In this document: positions 33,475 through 42,852 of the stretch, piece after piece
How the letters are laid out: each line of letters starts with the position of its first letter
Position numbering within the stretch: the first letter of the stretch is position 1
Source: Eggerthellaceae bacterium
GTDB taxonomy: Bacteria > Actinomycetota > Coriobacteriia > Coriobacteriales > Eggerthellaceae
Reading direction: 5' to 3'
NCBI GenBank assembly: GCA_017431165.1
Contig: JAFRLO010000018.1
Location: 1-55,114, forward strand
Length of the DNA: 55,114 nt
Notes under the pieces: generated by a model
What the model saw: only the letters and a program-made list of their open reading frames with translations
Told to the model about the DNA's origin: nothing
Databases searched by the model: none
Program-made: the position numbers and the translations under genes

Positions 33475-34884
33475 GTGCTATGCTGCGAAATTGTGGAAAA
33501 ACGCATAAAAACGCAACGCAGGAAAAACCAGATCGACATGCTCCAGGGCAACATCTGGAAGGGTTTGCTGCGCTTTGCCTTGCCTTTGGCGGCAACGAAC
33601 CTCCTTCAGCAGCTGTTCAATGCTGCTGACATGGCGGTAGTTGGGCATTTTGCAAGCAGTGAAGCCCTATCAGCTGTTGGGGTGAACGCACCGTTGACCA
33701 ATTTGGTCGTCAATATCTTCGTTGGGCTTTCGGTAGGTACGAACGTTGTGGTTGCCAACTTGCTCGGCAAGAAAGATGCGCAAGGCGTTAGCCGCGCTGT
33801 ACATACATCCATTGTCGTAGCGCTCATTAGCGGTATTCTCGTCGGAGTGCTCGGACCCTTGCTCGTCGATATGATGCTTGGTTGGATGCAAACCCCCGAG
33901 AACATCTTCGAGATGGCGCACACCTATCTGACGATCTATCTGCTCGGCGCGCCGTTCATCATGCTTTTGAACTTCACGTCGGCGATTCTGCGTAGCAAAG
34001 GGGATACGCGCCGGCCGTTCATCGTGCTCGTTATCGCTGGCGTGATCAACGTTGTTTTAAATATCGTGTTCGTCGTTGGCTGTGGCATGGATGCGGACGG
34101 CGTAGCATTGGCCACGGTTATCGCGAATGCAATAAGCTCCATCACATTGCTCGTGATTCTCTTCCGCGAGACCGACGAAGTACGCGTTGAGTTAAAGAAG
34201 CTTTGCTTCGATTGGCCCCTGTTCGTCAGGATTTTCGCGCTGGGTGTTCCTGCGGGCATCCAAGGTTTGATGTTCTCCCTTTCGAACGTGATCATCCAGG
34301 TCGGGCTCAACGAGCTCGGCTCTCAAGTCGTCGCGGGTAGCACTGCCGGGCTTAACATGGAGATCATGTGCTATATGATCTCCGCTGCATTCGGTCAGGG
34401 TGCAATGACCTTTGTCAGCCAGAACCATGGTGCGGAAAACTATCCACGTTGTCGCAGCATTGTTCGATGGGCAGCTCTTTTACTGATAATCATCGTCGGT
34501 GTGGTGAGCGTGCTCATCGTCGTGTTCGCATCGTTCTTCTCCGGATTGTTCTCGGCAGACCCTGAAGTCATTGGTTTTTCGAACATCCGAATCTACTATG
34601 TCACTTCATTCGAGATCATTTGCGGCCTTATCGAGGTCTATTCGGGAGCCTTGCGCGGCCACGGGAAATCGATGACCCCCGCCGTCATCTGCATCGCGGG
34701 AATCTGCGTCCTGCGTATCGCATGGGTATACACCGCATTCGCCGTTTGGCACACGTACGAATGCCTGCTTATCGCGTACGCGCTAAGCTGGATAGTCGCT
34801 CTCGCCGGCATGGTCGTCGCTTATCTTCTGTGCGTGCGCAAACTTGAAAGCAAAGTGCCTTCGGCCCCGAACTCCTCTTGCTGA
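33475..34884 (+). CDS. MATE-family exporter (second copy)
   Basis: The 469-residue protein has the MATE signature RFALPLAATNLLQQLFNAADMAVVG and a repeat in the second half (FALGVPAGIQGLMFSLSNVIIQVGLN). The N-terminal KNQIDMLQGNIWKG matches the segment usually found before helix 1, so the start must lie upstream of the ATG at 33538: GTG at 33475 or 33493. Neither has a ribosome site. A -10-like TATGCT (33479-33484) ends eight bases before GTG 33493, so a leaderless message is possible. Confidence 0.9.
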   Translation: MLCCEIVEKRIKTQRRKNQIDMLQGNIWKGLLRFALPLAATNLLQQLFNAADMAVVGHFASSEALSAVGVNAPLTNLVVNIFVGLSVGTNVVVANLLGKKDAQGVSRAVHTSIVVALISGILVGVLGPLLVDMMLGWMQTPENIFEMAHTYLTIYLLGAPFIMLLNFTSAILRSKGDTRRPFIVLVIAGVINVVLNIVFVVGCGMDADGVALATVIANAISSITLLVILFRETDEVRVELKKLCFDWPLFVRIFALGVPAGIQGLMFSLSNVIIQVGLNELGSQVVAGSTAGLNMEIMCYMISAAFGQGAMTFVSQNHGAENYPRCRSIVRWAALLLIIIVGVVSVLIVVFASFFSGLFSADPEVIGFSNIRIYYVTSFEIICGLIEVYSGALRGHGKSMTPAVICIAGICVLRIAWVYTAFAVWHTYECLLIAYALSWIVALAGMVVAYLLCVRKLESKVPSAPNSSC

Positions 34885-34988
34885 CAATGCGTTTCTATGG
34901 ATGCCGTGGAGCTGCTTGAACGTGCTTGTGCGCATGCGGTATCCTAGCAGGCAACTTCATACCCACAAGCTCTGTCAGAAGGAACCCG

Positions 34989-36179
34989 ATGGCACACGCA
35001 CGGGGGCACATACCTAAAAACTGCAGCATGCCCGCCGAACGAACAAGCAGTCTATATTCTAAGATCCGCGTTGCGGCGGTCTGTCTTGTCGCGTCTTTGA
35101 GCCTCATCGTTTCCATGATGCCGATTGCTCCCGTTGCTGATTCAGCTTATGCGGATACGGAAAGCGAGTTGAATGCCGCGAAAGAGCGGTTCGATGAGGT
35201 TCAGGCACAACTCGATAGCCTGATTGCCGAATGCTCTGCAATCAGTGCGCAGCAAGCTGAAACGCAGGAGAAGATCGATGCCACTCGCGAAAGCATTCGC
35301 GAGGCAGAGGAACTCATCGCCCAAAAGGAGAAGGAGCTCGCAGTTCACCAACAGCAACTCTCCGATTTCGCAGTAGAGAGCTATAAGTCCGATTCCGTCG
35401 GCTTCCTCGATGTGCTCATGTCGTCGCAATCGTTCGAGTCCTTTATCTCGATGTGGCGATATGTCGAGCGTATCAACGCACAGAAAATGTCTTTGATAGA
35501 GCAGGTTCGCACTATCAAAGAAGAGCTCAGCCAACGCAAGGCGCAGCTCGAAAGCGACATGGCAGAGCTGGAAACGCTCAGCGCGCAACTCGAAGAGCAG
35601 ATGCAGAGTCTGACCGCGAAGCAAGCGGAAACGCAAGCGCTCCTCGATGGCCTCGATGAGGAAGTCAAGAAGCTGACCGAGCAGTATGACCGCGAGCTCG
35701 CAGCTCGTGCGGCTGCCGAGGCGGCGGCTCGCAATGCGTGGGCGAATAACATGTCATATGCCGAGCTTGGCTACGAAGCGCCCGATCTTGTTGTCACCGG
35801 CGAAGGCTCGCTGTCGGACGTCATCGCCGCATGCTATGCCACGGGAAGCCCTGGTTATAACCTGTGTGCAGCATGGGTAACCTACGTTTTCAACAACGCG
35901 GGCGTCGGACGTTTCAACGGTAACGCGAACGATATGTATGCCAATTGGTGCTATAGCTCCGATCTCTCGGAACTGCAACCGGGCATGATCGTCGCGGTCG
36001 GCACGAACCCAAAGGGTGGATGGGCAGGTTTGGTCTATGGCCATGTCGGCATCTACATCGGTGACGGTATCGTGATGGAGAACATCGGATATATCGCGAG
36101 AACCCCGATTTCGGAATGGATAAGCTGGTATAACGTTTCGCCCCGTTGGGGATGGCTCGGTGGCGTGGTCCTCTATTAG
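34989..36179 (+). CDS. Secreted coiled-coil peptidoglycan hydrolase (PcsB-like with CHAP/NlpC-type domain)
   Basis: The 396-residue exported protein has a long signal peptide (about 20-54), an extended coiled coil (about 56-245, heptads with AQLDSL and EKELAVHQQQL) and a C-terminal cysteine peptidase domain. The domain has Cys in YNLCAAWVTYVF (about residue 293), His in YGHVGIYIG (about 352) and a polar residue in VMENIG. PcsB/CwlO-type proteins are activated at the membrane by FtsEX. AAGGAA precedes the ATG; an upstream frame without a ribosome site is rejected. A strong terminator follows. Confidence 0.88.
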   Translation: MAHARGHIPKNCSMPAERTSSLYSKIRVAAVCLVASLSLIVSMMPIAPVADSAYADTESELNAAKERFDEVQAQLDSLIAECSAISAQQAETQEKIDATRESIREAEELIAQKEKELAVHQQQLSDFAVESYKSDSVGFLDVLMSSQSFESFISMWRYVERINAQKMSLIEQVRTIKEELSQRKAQLESDMAELETLSAQLEEQMQSLTAKQAETQALLDGLDEEVKKLTEQYDRELAARAAAEAAARNAWANNMSYAELGYEAPDLVVTGEGSLSDVIAACYATGSPGYNLCAAWVTYVFNNAGVGRFNGNANDMYANWCYSSDLSELQPGMIVAVGTNPKGGWAGLVYGHVGIYIGDGIVMENIGYIARTPISEWISWYNVSPRWGWLGGVVLY

Positions 36180-36230
36180 AATCGGCTTGAAGAATAGATT
36201 ACCAGCTAGAAGCCTGTGTGACGCGATTAT

Positions 36231-36265
36231 GGATGCGACAAGATTTCCTATGTCGCATCCTTTTT
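36231..36265 (+). terminator. Terminator after the peptidoglycan hydrolase gene
   Basis: A perfect 10-bp stem (GGATGCGACA / TGTCGCATCC) with a 10-base loop is followed by TTTTT. The bases between it and galE at 36360 include a weak GATAAT-type -10 near 36290. Confidence 0.93.
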
Positions 36266-36359
36266 CTTTCAGTCATAATGGCGAGGTGCGATAATCTCAG
36301 CACATGTTGGGCCCGAGCCAAAGGAAGCGCGTAAGGGCTGAAAAGCCAAGGAGGTCGTC

Positions 36360-37490
36360 ATGGCGAATCGTAGTCTTGCGAAAGCTGCCGAAGATTGCTG
36401 CATCCTGGTGACCGGTGGAGCCGGTTTCATCGGCAGTCATACGGTCGTGGAGCTGCTTGAACGCGGCTATCGCGTTGTGGTCGTTGACGATTTGAGCAAT
36501 TCGAGCAGCGTGGCTCTCGATCGTGTCCGTCAGATCACGGGAGCGGGCGAAGACCAGTTGCGCTTTGTGAAAGCGAGCATTCTTGACAGGGATGCTCTCG
36601 AGACCGTTTTCAGCGAAAACCCCATCGACGCCATCATCCATTTCGCAGGGTTCAAGGCGGTTGGCGAAAGCGTTCGCAAGCCGCTTGAATACTATTGGAA
36701 CAATATCGCCGGCACGCTTATTTTGTGCGACGTCTCTCGTAATCACGATGTGAAGAACATCGTGTTCAGCTCGAGCGCTACCGTATACGGCGAGCCGGAG
36801 TTCGTGCCCATTACCGAAAGCTGCCCGAAACATACGCCAACCAATCCGTATGGGCAGACCAAGAGCATGCTCGAGCAGATCTTAAGCGATCTGTATGGTG
36901 GCGATCCCGAATGGAATGTAGTGCTTTTGCGATACTTCAACCCGATCGGGGCGCATGAAAGCGGTCTTATCGGCGAGGACCCGAAGGGCATTCCCAACAA
37001 TCTTCTTCCGTATGTTGCACAGGTCGCAGTTGGCAAGCTTGAGTGCGTCGGCGTGTTCGGCAACGATTATCCGACACCTGATGGCACGGGTGTGCGCGAC
37101 TACATCCACGTAGTCGATCTAGCGCGCGGTCATGTCGCTGCGCTTGACTGGATGGCAGGACGTGTTGGTACGGGCGAGGCGATAGGCATAGGCTCCGTCC
37201 AAGGAGCTCAGGCAGAAGACGGAATGCGCAGCGGTGTGGGTATCTTCAATCTTGGTACTGGTCGCGGATCGAGCGTGCTCGATGTAATCCATGCGTTCGA
37301 GCAGGCATGTGGGCACGAGTTGCCGTACAAGATCATGCCGCGCCGTGCCGGCGACATCGCGGAGAATTATGCGGCGTGCGATAAAGCACGCGACGAGTTG
37401 GGCTGGGTTGCAGAGTACGACTTGGCGCGCATGTGCCAAGATAGTTGGCGTTGGCAATCGATGAATCCGAACGGATACGCTTCGGCGTAA
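36360..37490 (+). CDS. galE: UDP-glucose 4-epimerase
   Basis: The 376-residue extended short-chain dehydrogenase has NAD-binding GGAGFIG (19-25), Ser/Thr in SSSATVYG and the catalytic pair in NPYGQTK (Tyr about 163). It interconverts UDP-glucose and UDP-galactose for surface glycan synthesis. It is longer than the usual ~338 residues: ten extra residues at the N-terminus and an insertion of about 25 residues (GTGEAIGIGSVQGAQAEDGM) before the IFNLGTG strand. AAGGAGG precedes the ATG. Confidence 0.93.
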   Translation: MANRSLAKAAEDCCILVTGGAGFIGSHTVVELLERGYRVVVVDDLSNSSSVALDRVRQITGAGEDQLRFVKASILDRDALETVFSENPIDAIIHFAGFKAVGESVRKPLEYYWNNIAGTLILCDVSRNHDVKNIVFSSSATVYGEPEFVPITESCPKHTPTNPYGQTKSMLEQILSDLYGGDPEWNVVLLRYFNPIGAHESGLIGEDPKGIPNNLLPYVAQVAVGKLECVGVFGNDYPTPDGTGVRDYIHVVDLARGHVAALDWMAGRVGTGEAIGIGSVQGAQAEDGMRSGVGIFNLGTGRGSSVLDVIHAFEQACGHELPYKIMPRRAGDIAENYAACDKARDELGWVAEYDLARMCQDSWRWQSMNPNGYASA

Positions 37491-37517
37491 GGTTCTTTCG
37501 AGAGGAGAATCCTACAG

Positions 37518-38189
37518 ATGTATGTCGTAATCGTTGGTGGAGGCAAGGTTGGAGAATACCTTGCATCGGTGCTCCTGAAAAGCGGAAACGAAGTTGTCGT
37601 CATCGAGAAAGACAGGCGGACGGCCGATCGCCTTTCCATCGTGCTTGAAGGACGTTACATGGTCATTCAAGGCGATGGGTGCGACTCACGTTATCAAGAG
37701 GACGCGGGTGTCCGTCGAGCCGAGGTTTTCGTTGCGACCACAGGCCAGGATGAAAGCAATCTGGTTGCGTGCCAAATCGCGCAGCGCGTGTTCGACGTGC
37801 CCCGTTGCGTGGCACGCGTGAACAGTCCGCAGAACATGCGCATCTTCCGTTCGGTCGGCATCGAAAGCGTTTCGTCAACGGTGCTAATCGCGAACCTGAT
37901 CGAGGAGGAAGCTCTTTTGGGCTCCATGAGCGCGGTGAATTCACTTTCGCATGGCAATGTGCTGCTATCGGAAGTTGCCATTCCACGATTCCGCCAGCAT
38001 TCCGAGAAGGAAGGCGTGCTTGCCTCGAGTGTCCCACTGCCTTCTGGTTGCCTGATCGTGGCCATCTCGACGAAGGACGATACCGAACTGTACACACCGG
38101 AATCGGTCATCTTCCCGGGGGATAAAGTCATTATCGCGACAAACAGCGACGAGCTCGACGCTGCCCGTACGGCGTTGCGATCGCTGTAG
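37518..38189 (+). CDS. TrkA-type potassium channel regulatory protein
   Basis: The 223-residue cytoplasmic protein has an RCK/TrkA-N Rossmann domain (GGGKVGEYLA, about 7-16; EKDRRTAD acidic ribose-binding residue) followed by a TrkA-C domain (about 140-222). Such proteins gate TrkH/KtrB or other transporters in response to NAD(H) or cyclic dinucleotides. No channel gene is adjacent. It lies 27 bases after galE and 19 bases before the hydantoinase-like gene, with a GAGGAGA ribosome site. Confidence 0.88.
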   Translation: MYVVIVGGGKVGEYLASVLLKSGNEVVVIEKDRRTADRLSIVLEGRYMVIQGDGCDSRYQEDAGVRRAEVFVATTGQDESNLVACQIAQRVFDVPRCVARVNSPQNMRIFRSVGIESVSSTVLIANLIEEEALLGSMSAVNSLSHGNVLLSEVAIPRFRQHSEKEGVLASSVPLPSGCLIVAISTKDDTELYTPESVIFPGDKVIIATNSDELDAARTALRSL

Positions 38190-38208
38190 AGAAAAACGAG
38201 AAACAAAC

Positions 38209-40278
38209 ATGATGGGAATCGGTATCGACACGGGTGGAACGTATACGGATGCTGTTGCATACGATATGGACACGAAAGAGGTTATCGCTAAAGGCAAAGC
38301 TCGAACAACGAAAGAGGATCTTTCCGTTGGAATCTGCGCGGCGCTTGACTCCCTGCCCGTTGAATTGCTGACAGAGGCCCGCCAGGTTGTTCTTTCGACG
38401 ACGCTTGCAACCAATGCGTGCGTCGAGGGGAAAGGCGGTCGCGCACGGCTTGTGCTCGTGGGAACGAATGAATCGGTGCTCCATCGCATCGAGGCTCCCG
38501 TACGATATGGCTTCTCATATGACGATGTGCTTTGCATCGATGTGACAGGCGAGTTCGACGGAAGCTCGGTCGTCCAACCTGATTGGGATGCGTTCCTTGA
38601 AGAATACGATGAATGGCTTAAGCAGGCGCAAGCCTTCGGCATCGTCGAGATGAACGCGGCGCGCAACGGTGCGGTTGTGGAGCGTGCTGGCAAAAAAGCG
38701 CTCGCTGAGAGATATCACGTACCCGTCATCATGGCGAGCGAACTCGTGAACAAGCTCAACATGATGGAACGAGGCGCAACGGCGATCTTGAATGCGCGCC
38801 TTCTGCCCATCATCGAAGACTTCCTCGATTCTGTAAAGCGTGCGCTGCGTGACCGCGGTGTGACGGCTTCCGTGTCTATCGTTCGAAGTGATGGATCGCT
38901 TATGGGCGAGGAGCAAACACGTCAAACACCAGTCGAGACAATGGTGAGTGGTCCTGCGGCAAGCGTGCAGGGCTGCTGTCATTTGGTAGGCTGCGATACG
39001 GCGCTCATCGTGGATATGGGCGGCACGACGACTGATATCTCCCTTATCGAGCAGGGAGCGCCGATAAAGACGAAAGGCATCCGCATCGGGAACTGGCGCA
39101 CGCAGATTCCAGGTGTGTATATCGATACATTCGGTCTTGGCGGAGACAGCGCGGTTAAAATCGGAAGCGACGAACTGTATTTGAGCGAACGTCGCGTCGA
39201 ACCGATTTGCATGGCTGCATCACGTTGGCCCGAGCTGTGCGATTCGTTCAAGAAGATACTCGACGATGCAGCAATGTGGGTGCGGCGCGAACTGTACGAA
39301 GTGCTGTATCTTGCTCGTGACCCGCAATGTCTCGATAACTATTCGCAAAACGAGAAACGCCTTATCGAAGTGCTCCGAGGCGGCCCGATGGTTATCGGCG
39401 ACCAGCACTACTTCGAGCCTTACGATCTTGGTGTCGGCCGTATTGCTGAGCGCCTCGAAGTGGAAGGCATCGTCATGAGGTGCGGGTTGACTCCTACGGA
39501 TATCATGCATATCCGCGGAGACTTCGATGCTTTCGATACGCATGCAAGCGAGCTCGCTGCAACTTACGTATGCAAGGTCATCGAGCGTTATTCTACGTGG
39601 CAGCGGAGCGCTGATGGCAAGGCCGATCAGAAGGTGTTCCATCTTTCGGCATTATGCGATGACGTGTATGACCTCGTGAAGCGCAAGCTCTATTTGAACA
39701 TCGTACGCATCCTACTCGAACGGCAATTCCCCCGTGCGTTCGCAAATGGCGTGCCTGCCGAGGTCTTGAAGGCGTTTGACACGCAGTGGGATTATGTGAA
39801 GAAAAGCGGGCGTGTTCCCTTCAATACGAAAAAGCCCCTGATCGGCCTCGATTTCCTCGCAACCGCTCCGCTTATCGGCGTCGGAGCGCCGACGCACATC
39901 TTCCTTCCTGATGTGGCAGCTGCTTTGGGGACCGAATGCATCATTCCCGAACATGCTGAAGTAGCGAATGCCATAGGCGCGATTTCGGCACGTATCCTTG
40001 CCCAATCTACGGTAATCGTTGCAGCTGACTGGGGCCCCAACGGCATCAAGGGCTATGCGGTGTTGCTTGGTGACGAGCGGGTGTACATCAAAGATCGCCA
40101 AGAGGCGGAGAACCTTGCCTGCCTGCATGCGCAGAAGGATGCCGAACGCAAGGCGCGGCAACGTGGAGCTACGGGAGATATTGAGATCACGTATACGTGG
40201 GACGAAGAGAATTCATCTGCGTCCGGAGTATCGCTTCTGTTCAAATCGATTGTAACGGCGACTGCGGCCCCTAAATAG
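38209..40278 (+). CDS. Hydantoinase/oxoprolinase-family protein (HyuA-like)
   Basis: The 689-residue actin-fold ATPase has phosphate loops GIDTGGTYTDAV (N-terminus) and IVDMGGTTTDISL (central), and the ETMVSGPAASVQG segment typical of HyuA/oxoprolinase/acetone-carboxylase beta subunits. Family members cleave or activate cyclic amides or carbonyls with ATP. The partner HyuB subunit is absent, so substrate and activity are unclear. The ribosome site is weak. Its 3' end overlaps the convergent oxidoreductase gene by eight bases. Confidence 0.85.
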   Translation: MMGIGIDTGGTYTDAVAYDMDTKEVIAKGKARTTKEDLSVGICAALDSLPVELLTEARQVVLSTTLATNACVEGKGGRARLVLVGTNESVLHRIEAPVRYGFSYDDVLCIDVTGEFDGSSVVQPDWDAFLEEYDEWLKQAQAFGIVEMNAARNGAVVERAGKKALAERYHVPVIMASELVNKLNMMERGATAILNARLLPIIEDFLDSVKRALRDRGVTASVSIVRSDGSLMGEEQTRQTPVETMVSGPAASVQGCCHLVGCDTALIVDMGGTTTDISLIEQGAPIKTKGIRIGNWRTQIPGVYIDTFGLGGDSAVKIGSDELYLSERRVEPICMAASRWPELCDSFKKILDDAAMWVRRELYEVLYLARDPQCLDNYSQNEKRLIEVLRGGPMVIGDQHYFEPYDLGVGRIAERLEVEGIVMRCGLTPTDIMHIRGDFDAFDTHASELAATYVCKVIERYSTWQRSADGKADQKVFHLSALCDDVYDLVKRKLYLNIVRILLERQFPRAFANGVPAEVLKAFDTQWDYVKKSGRVPFNTKKPLIGLDFLATAPLIGVGAPTHIFLPDVAAALGTECIIPEHAEVANAIGAISARILAQSTVIVAADWGPNGIKGYAVLLGDERVYIKDRQEAENLACLHAQKDAERKARQRGATGDIEITYTWDEENSSASGVSLLFKSIVTATAAPK

Positions 40279-41584
40279 TGGGAGGAAAGCGCTTTTCGCT
40301 ATCCTTCTCGATCTGCATAGTGAGCATGGCTCCGAGATCGTACGCGTCTCCTCCGCGCTCATCATGGTCGCATGCGATATTGAACCCTACGAGATATCGA
40401 TTTCCTTGGCCGTCCTCTTCGATGACGGTCATGATGAGCATATCGTCGATTTCTCGTGATTCGGTATGGCGTTTTTCGTTGAGTTCAAGCGTTCCAGCGG
40501 AGATGAACAGCGTATCGCGGATGACGATCGTGTTCGTTGCTACCGCACCAGGATATATCGCGGCCTCATGGATGCCTTTGCCTGCAAGTTCTGCCGCAAT
40601 CGCTTCTCCCGCGCATGCACCTTGCAAAGCAGCGCTTTTCCAGATGCCGACGATGCGTTTTTCCCCACTTGTGAGCTCGAACGCCTGGGCGACATCTCCT
40701 GCGGCGTAGATGTCGGGGTCGCTCGTGCGCATATGCTCATCGACGACAAGGGCCCTGTCGAGCTCAAGAGCATCTTTCTCTAGAAACGCGAGACTCGAGC
40801 GAACGCCATGCGCAACGATGATGTTATCGAAGAAGTCGACATCTCCGTTCGAAAACGTCACCTCTAAGCGACCCTTCTTTGCATCGGCATCGTCAGCGAA
40901 TCTCACTTTTTTGATGACCATGCCCAGCCGTAAGGTCATGCCATAGTCGCGCAAAGCCGCCTCGACGCGCATCGCCGTTTCGGGGAATGCATTGAAGTCG
41001 AGTACATGGGGATTCATGCCTACAAGCGTGGTGTCGATGTCGCGATTCAGGCATGCTTCGGCGGCCTTGAGGGCGATCATAGAGGCGCCGCTTATGAGGA
41101 TGCGCTTGCAAGCGGGGTCGAGCAGCGCCTGCTTGAGGCGTTCCGCTTCGTCTAAAGTGCGCAGAACAAGTGGCGAGAAGCCTTCGAATTGAGGGAATCC
41201 GGCGCAATGCGCTTTGGCTCCCGATGCGATGATGCACTTGGTATAGGCAAAATCACCTTCGGGGGTGCTGATGGTATGCGCTTCTGGGTCGAGTTTGGTG
41301 ACCGGACAATCAAGGTGAACTTCGGCTTTAAGGGAATCGAGTTCTTCTGGGCTCCAGGGGAAGACCGCTTCATACGGTTTCATGCCGCCTGCATAGTATG
41401 AAGTCAGGATGGGGCTGTAGGGAAGCGTATCGGTGTCGGAGAAGACGATGATATGTCCCTCGTATCCGTGCGTACGGAGCGCGATCAATGCGTTCACGCC
41501 TGCGGTACCATACCCGATGATGGCAACGGTCGGGTCGGACGACAAGGATGCGTGCTCGTTGTTCTTGAAATCCAATTGTCTCAC
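40271..41584 (-). CDS. FAD/NAD(P)-dependent pyridine nucleotide-disulfide-type oxidoreductase
   Basis: The 437-residue flavoprotein has the N-terminal FAD loop IIGYGTAGVNAL, a second nucleotide loop ILISGASMIALKAAE and the FAD ribityl motif DIYAAGDVAQAF. It resembles NADH oxidase/NirB-type reductases rather than disulfide reductases: the CxxxxC redox pair is missing. The start is GTG with a poor ribosome site, just after the CCG iron-sulfur gene (41701), so the two are probably co-expressed. An NAD(P)H-linked redox pair is inferred; the electron partner is unknown. Confidence 0.85.
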   Translation of the reverse strand: MRQLDFKNNEHASLSSDPTVAIIGYGTAGVNALIALRTHGYEGHIIVFSDTDTLPYSPILTSYYAGGMKPYEAVFPWSPEELDSLKAEVHLDCPVTKLDPEAHTISTPEGDFAYTKCIIASGAKAHCAGFPQFEGFSPLVLRTLDEAERLKQALLDPACKRILISGASMIALKAAEACLNRDIDTTLVGMNPHVLDFNAFPETAMRVEAALRDYGMTLRLGMVIKKVRFADDADAKKGRLEVTFSNGDVDFFDNIIVAHGVRSSLAFLEKDALELDRALVVDEHMRTSDPDIYAAGDVAQAFELTSGEKRIVGIWKSAALQGACAGEAIAAELAGKGIHEAAIYPGAVATNTIVIRDTLFISAGTLELNEKRHTESREIDDMLIMTVIEEDGQGNRYLVGFNIACDHDERGGDAYDLGAMLTMQIEKDSEKRFPPTI

Positions 41585-41700
41585 CTAACCTGTCCGCTAT
41601 CTCGATGCTTGCTTCATCTCGGGCGCATAACGGAACGTCATCGCGAGCCAAACGGCATATTCGCCCGTCCACATGCCATCCACTTGGTCTTTGACGGTTT

Positions 41701-42828
41701 TCAGTCGAATTGATTCTCGAAGAGCAGCTCCGCATAGTGCTTGTTATTGATGGGTCGAGGCTTTTCAAGCAGATAGCTACCATATGTATAGGTGCATGTG
41801 GGGCACATCGAGACGACAGTTGAATCGTCAGTTGCGAACGAAAGCTTCTTTTCGGTACGCTTCTGCTGTCGTTCGGGGTCATAGGAGCTCACCGCGCCAC
41901 CTGCTCCGCAGCAACCATGATAGATTGCAGCTTCGTCCATATCGATGCCGAGCAGCTTGCTCGTTTCCTCAAGATAGCTGCCATCACGATCCTGGCATGC
42001 TTTCGAAAGGAAGATCTTGCCGTCGGGCAGTTTTTGTTTCGGCTCAAAGCCGTGATCGTTGAGGAATTTCGGCAGGCTTATGATCTCGACATCGGTTATG
42101 CCGTTTCGCTTGAAAGTGGTGCGCATGGCGTTTGCACAACCGGGACATACGCACACAAGCTGCTTGGCGCCTGAGAAAGTGATTTCTTCGGCAATCAAAT
42201 CACACAACGCGATTGCACGGTCGTAGAAACCGTTGCTTTTGAGCGGTGACCCGCAGCAGTGGTCTATAAGCGTCGTTTTGCCACCTAGTTCCTGGATAGC
42301 ATCGAAGATCTCAACGGTTAGCTCAGACCCGTATGCCGTAAGTGCACATCCGGGGAAAAACGCGATATCGCAATCGGACTCAGGTTCGTGCGTGGTTGTC
42401 AGGACGTGCCGTATCTGGTCAGGATAGCCAATGCCGTAAATGGCGCGATATGCGGTGAACGTATCCCATTCCTTGTCGACTTGCACGCCAATCCAGGAAT
42501 CAGGTTCTATGAGACCGAGGTTCTGGAAATCGGCACGTGCGCTGTAAATCAAATCGCATACATCGTTGTGCGCGAAGCAGGTGTTCTTGCAGGTAGTGCA
42601 GAAGAAGCAGCCGCGAACAGCTTTGACAAGGCGTTCGTTTGCGCGGATGGCGGCAGCTAGCTCCTCTTTGGTCGATGAGGCGCGTTCGGCGGCGAGCATC
42701 ATCTGTGCGATCTGCCCGAGGGTCACGTCGTTATTCGTTAGCGAGGAACACGCTTTCGTGCATGAGCCGCACTGGGCGCATTGTCCCGCGAATTTCCAGT
42801 ATGCCGATGAACGTTCGAGCAAACTCAT
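41701..42828 (-). CDS. CCG-domain iron-sulfur protein (GlpC/HdrD-like), apparently frameshifted at the C-terminus
   Basis: The 375-residue protein has an N-terminal ferredoxin-like region (CAQCGSCTKAC and CFFCTTCKNTC) for two [4Fe-4S] clusters, and two CCG domains (DHCCGSP, then HGCCGAGG) like HdrB/GlpC. These carry electrons to quinones or heterodisulfides. The frame ends at FDTGA, but restoring one base (TGA to TGGA) continues through a sensible tail, including VDGMWTGEYAVWLAM, to a stop at 41597-41599. That tail looks native to the family. AAAGGAAC precedes the ATG. It is followed by the FAD oxidoreductase. Confidence 0.85.
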   Translation of the reverse strand: MSLLERSSAYWKFAGQCAQCGSCTKACSSLTNNDVTLGQIAQMMLAAERASSTKEELAAAIRANERLVKAVRGCFFCTTCKNTCFAHNDVCDLIYSARADFQNLGLIEPDSWIGVQVDKEWDTFTAYRAIYGIGYPDQIRHVLTTTHEPESDCDIAFFPGCALTAYGSELTVEIFDAIQELGGKTTLIDHCCGSPLKSNGFYDRAIALCDLIAEEITFSGAKQLVCVCPGCANAMRTTFKRNGITDVEIISLPKFLNDHGFEPKQKLPDGKIFLSKACQDRDGSYLEETSKLLGIDMDEAAIYHGCCGAGGAVSSYDPERQQKRTEKKLSFATDDSTVVSMCPTCTYTYGSYLLEKPRPINNKHYAELLFENQFD

Positions 42829-42852
42829 GACGTTGTTCCTTTCGGGGTTTGC

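Noticed and set aside
41597-41682. Separate 28-codon gene starting at GTG before the FAD oxidoreductase
   Set aside because: It has no ribosome site and is better explained as the displaced C-terminus of the upstream iron-sulfur gene.
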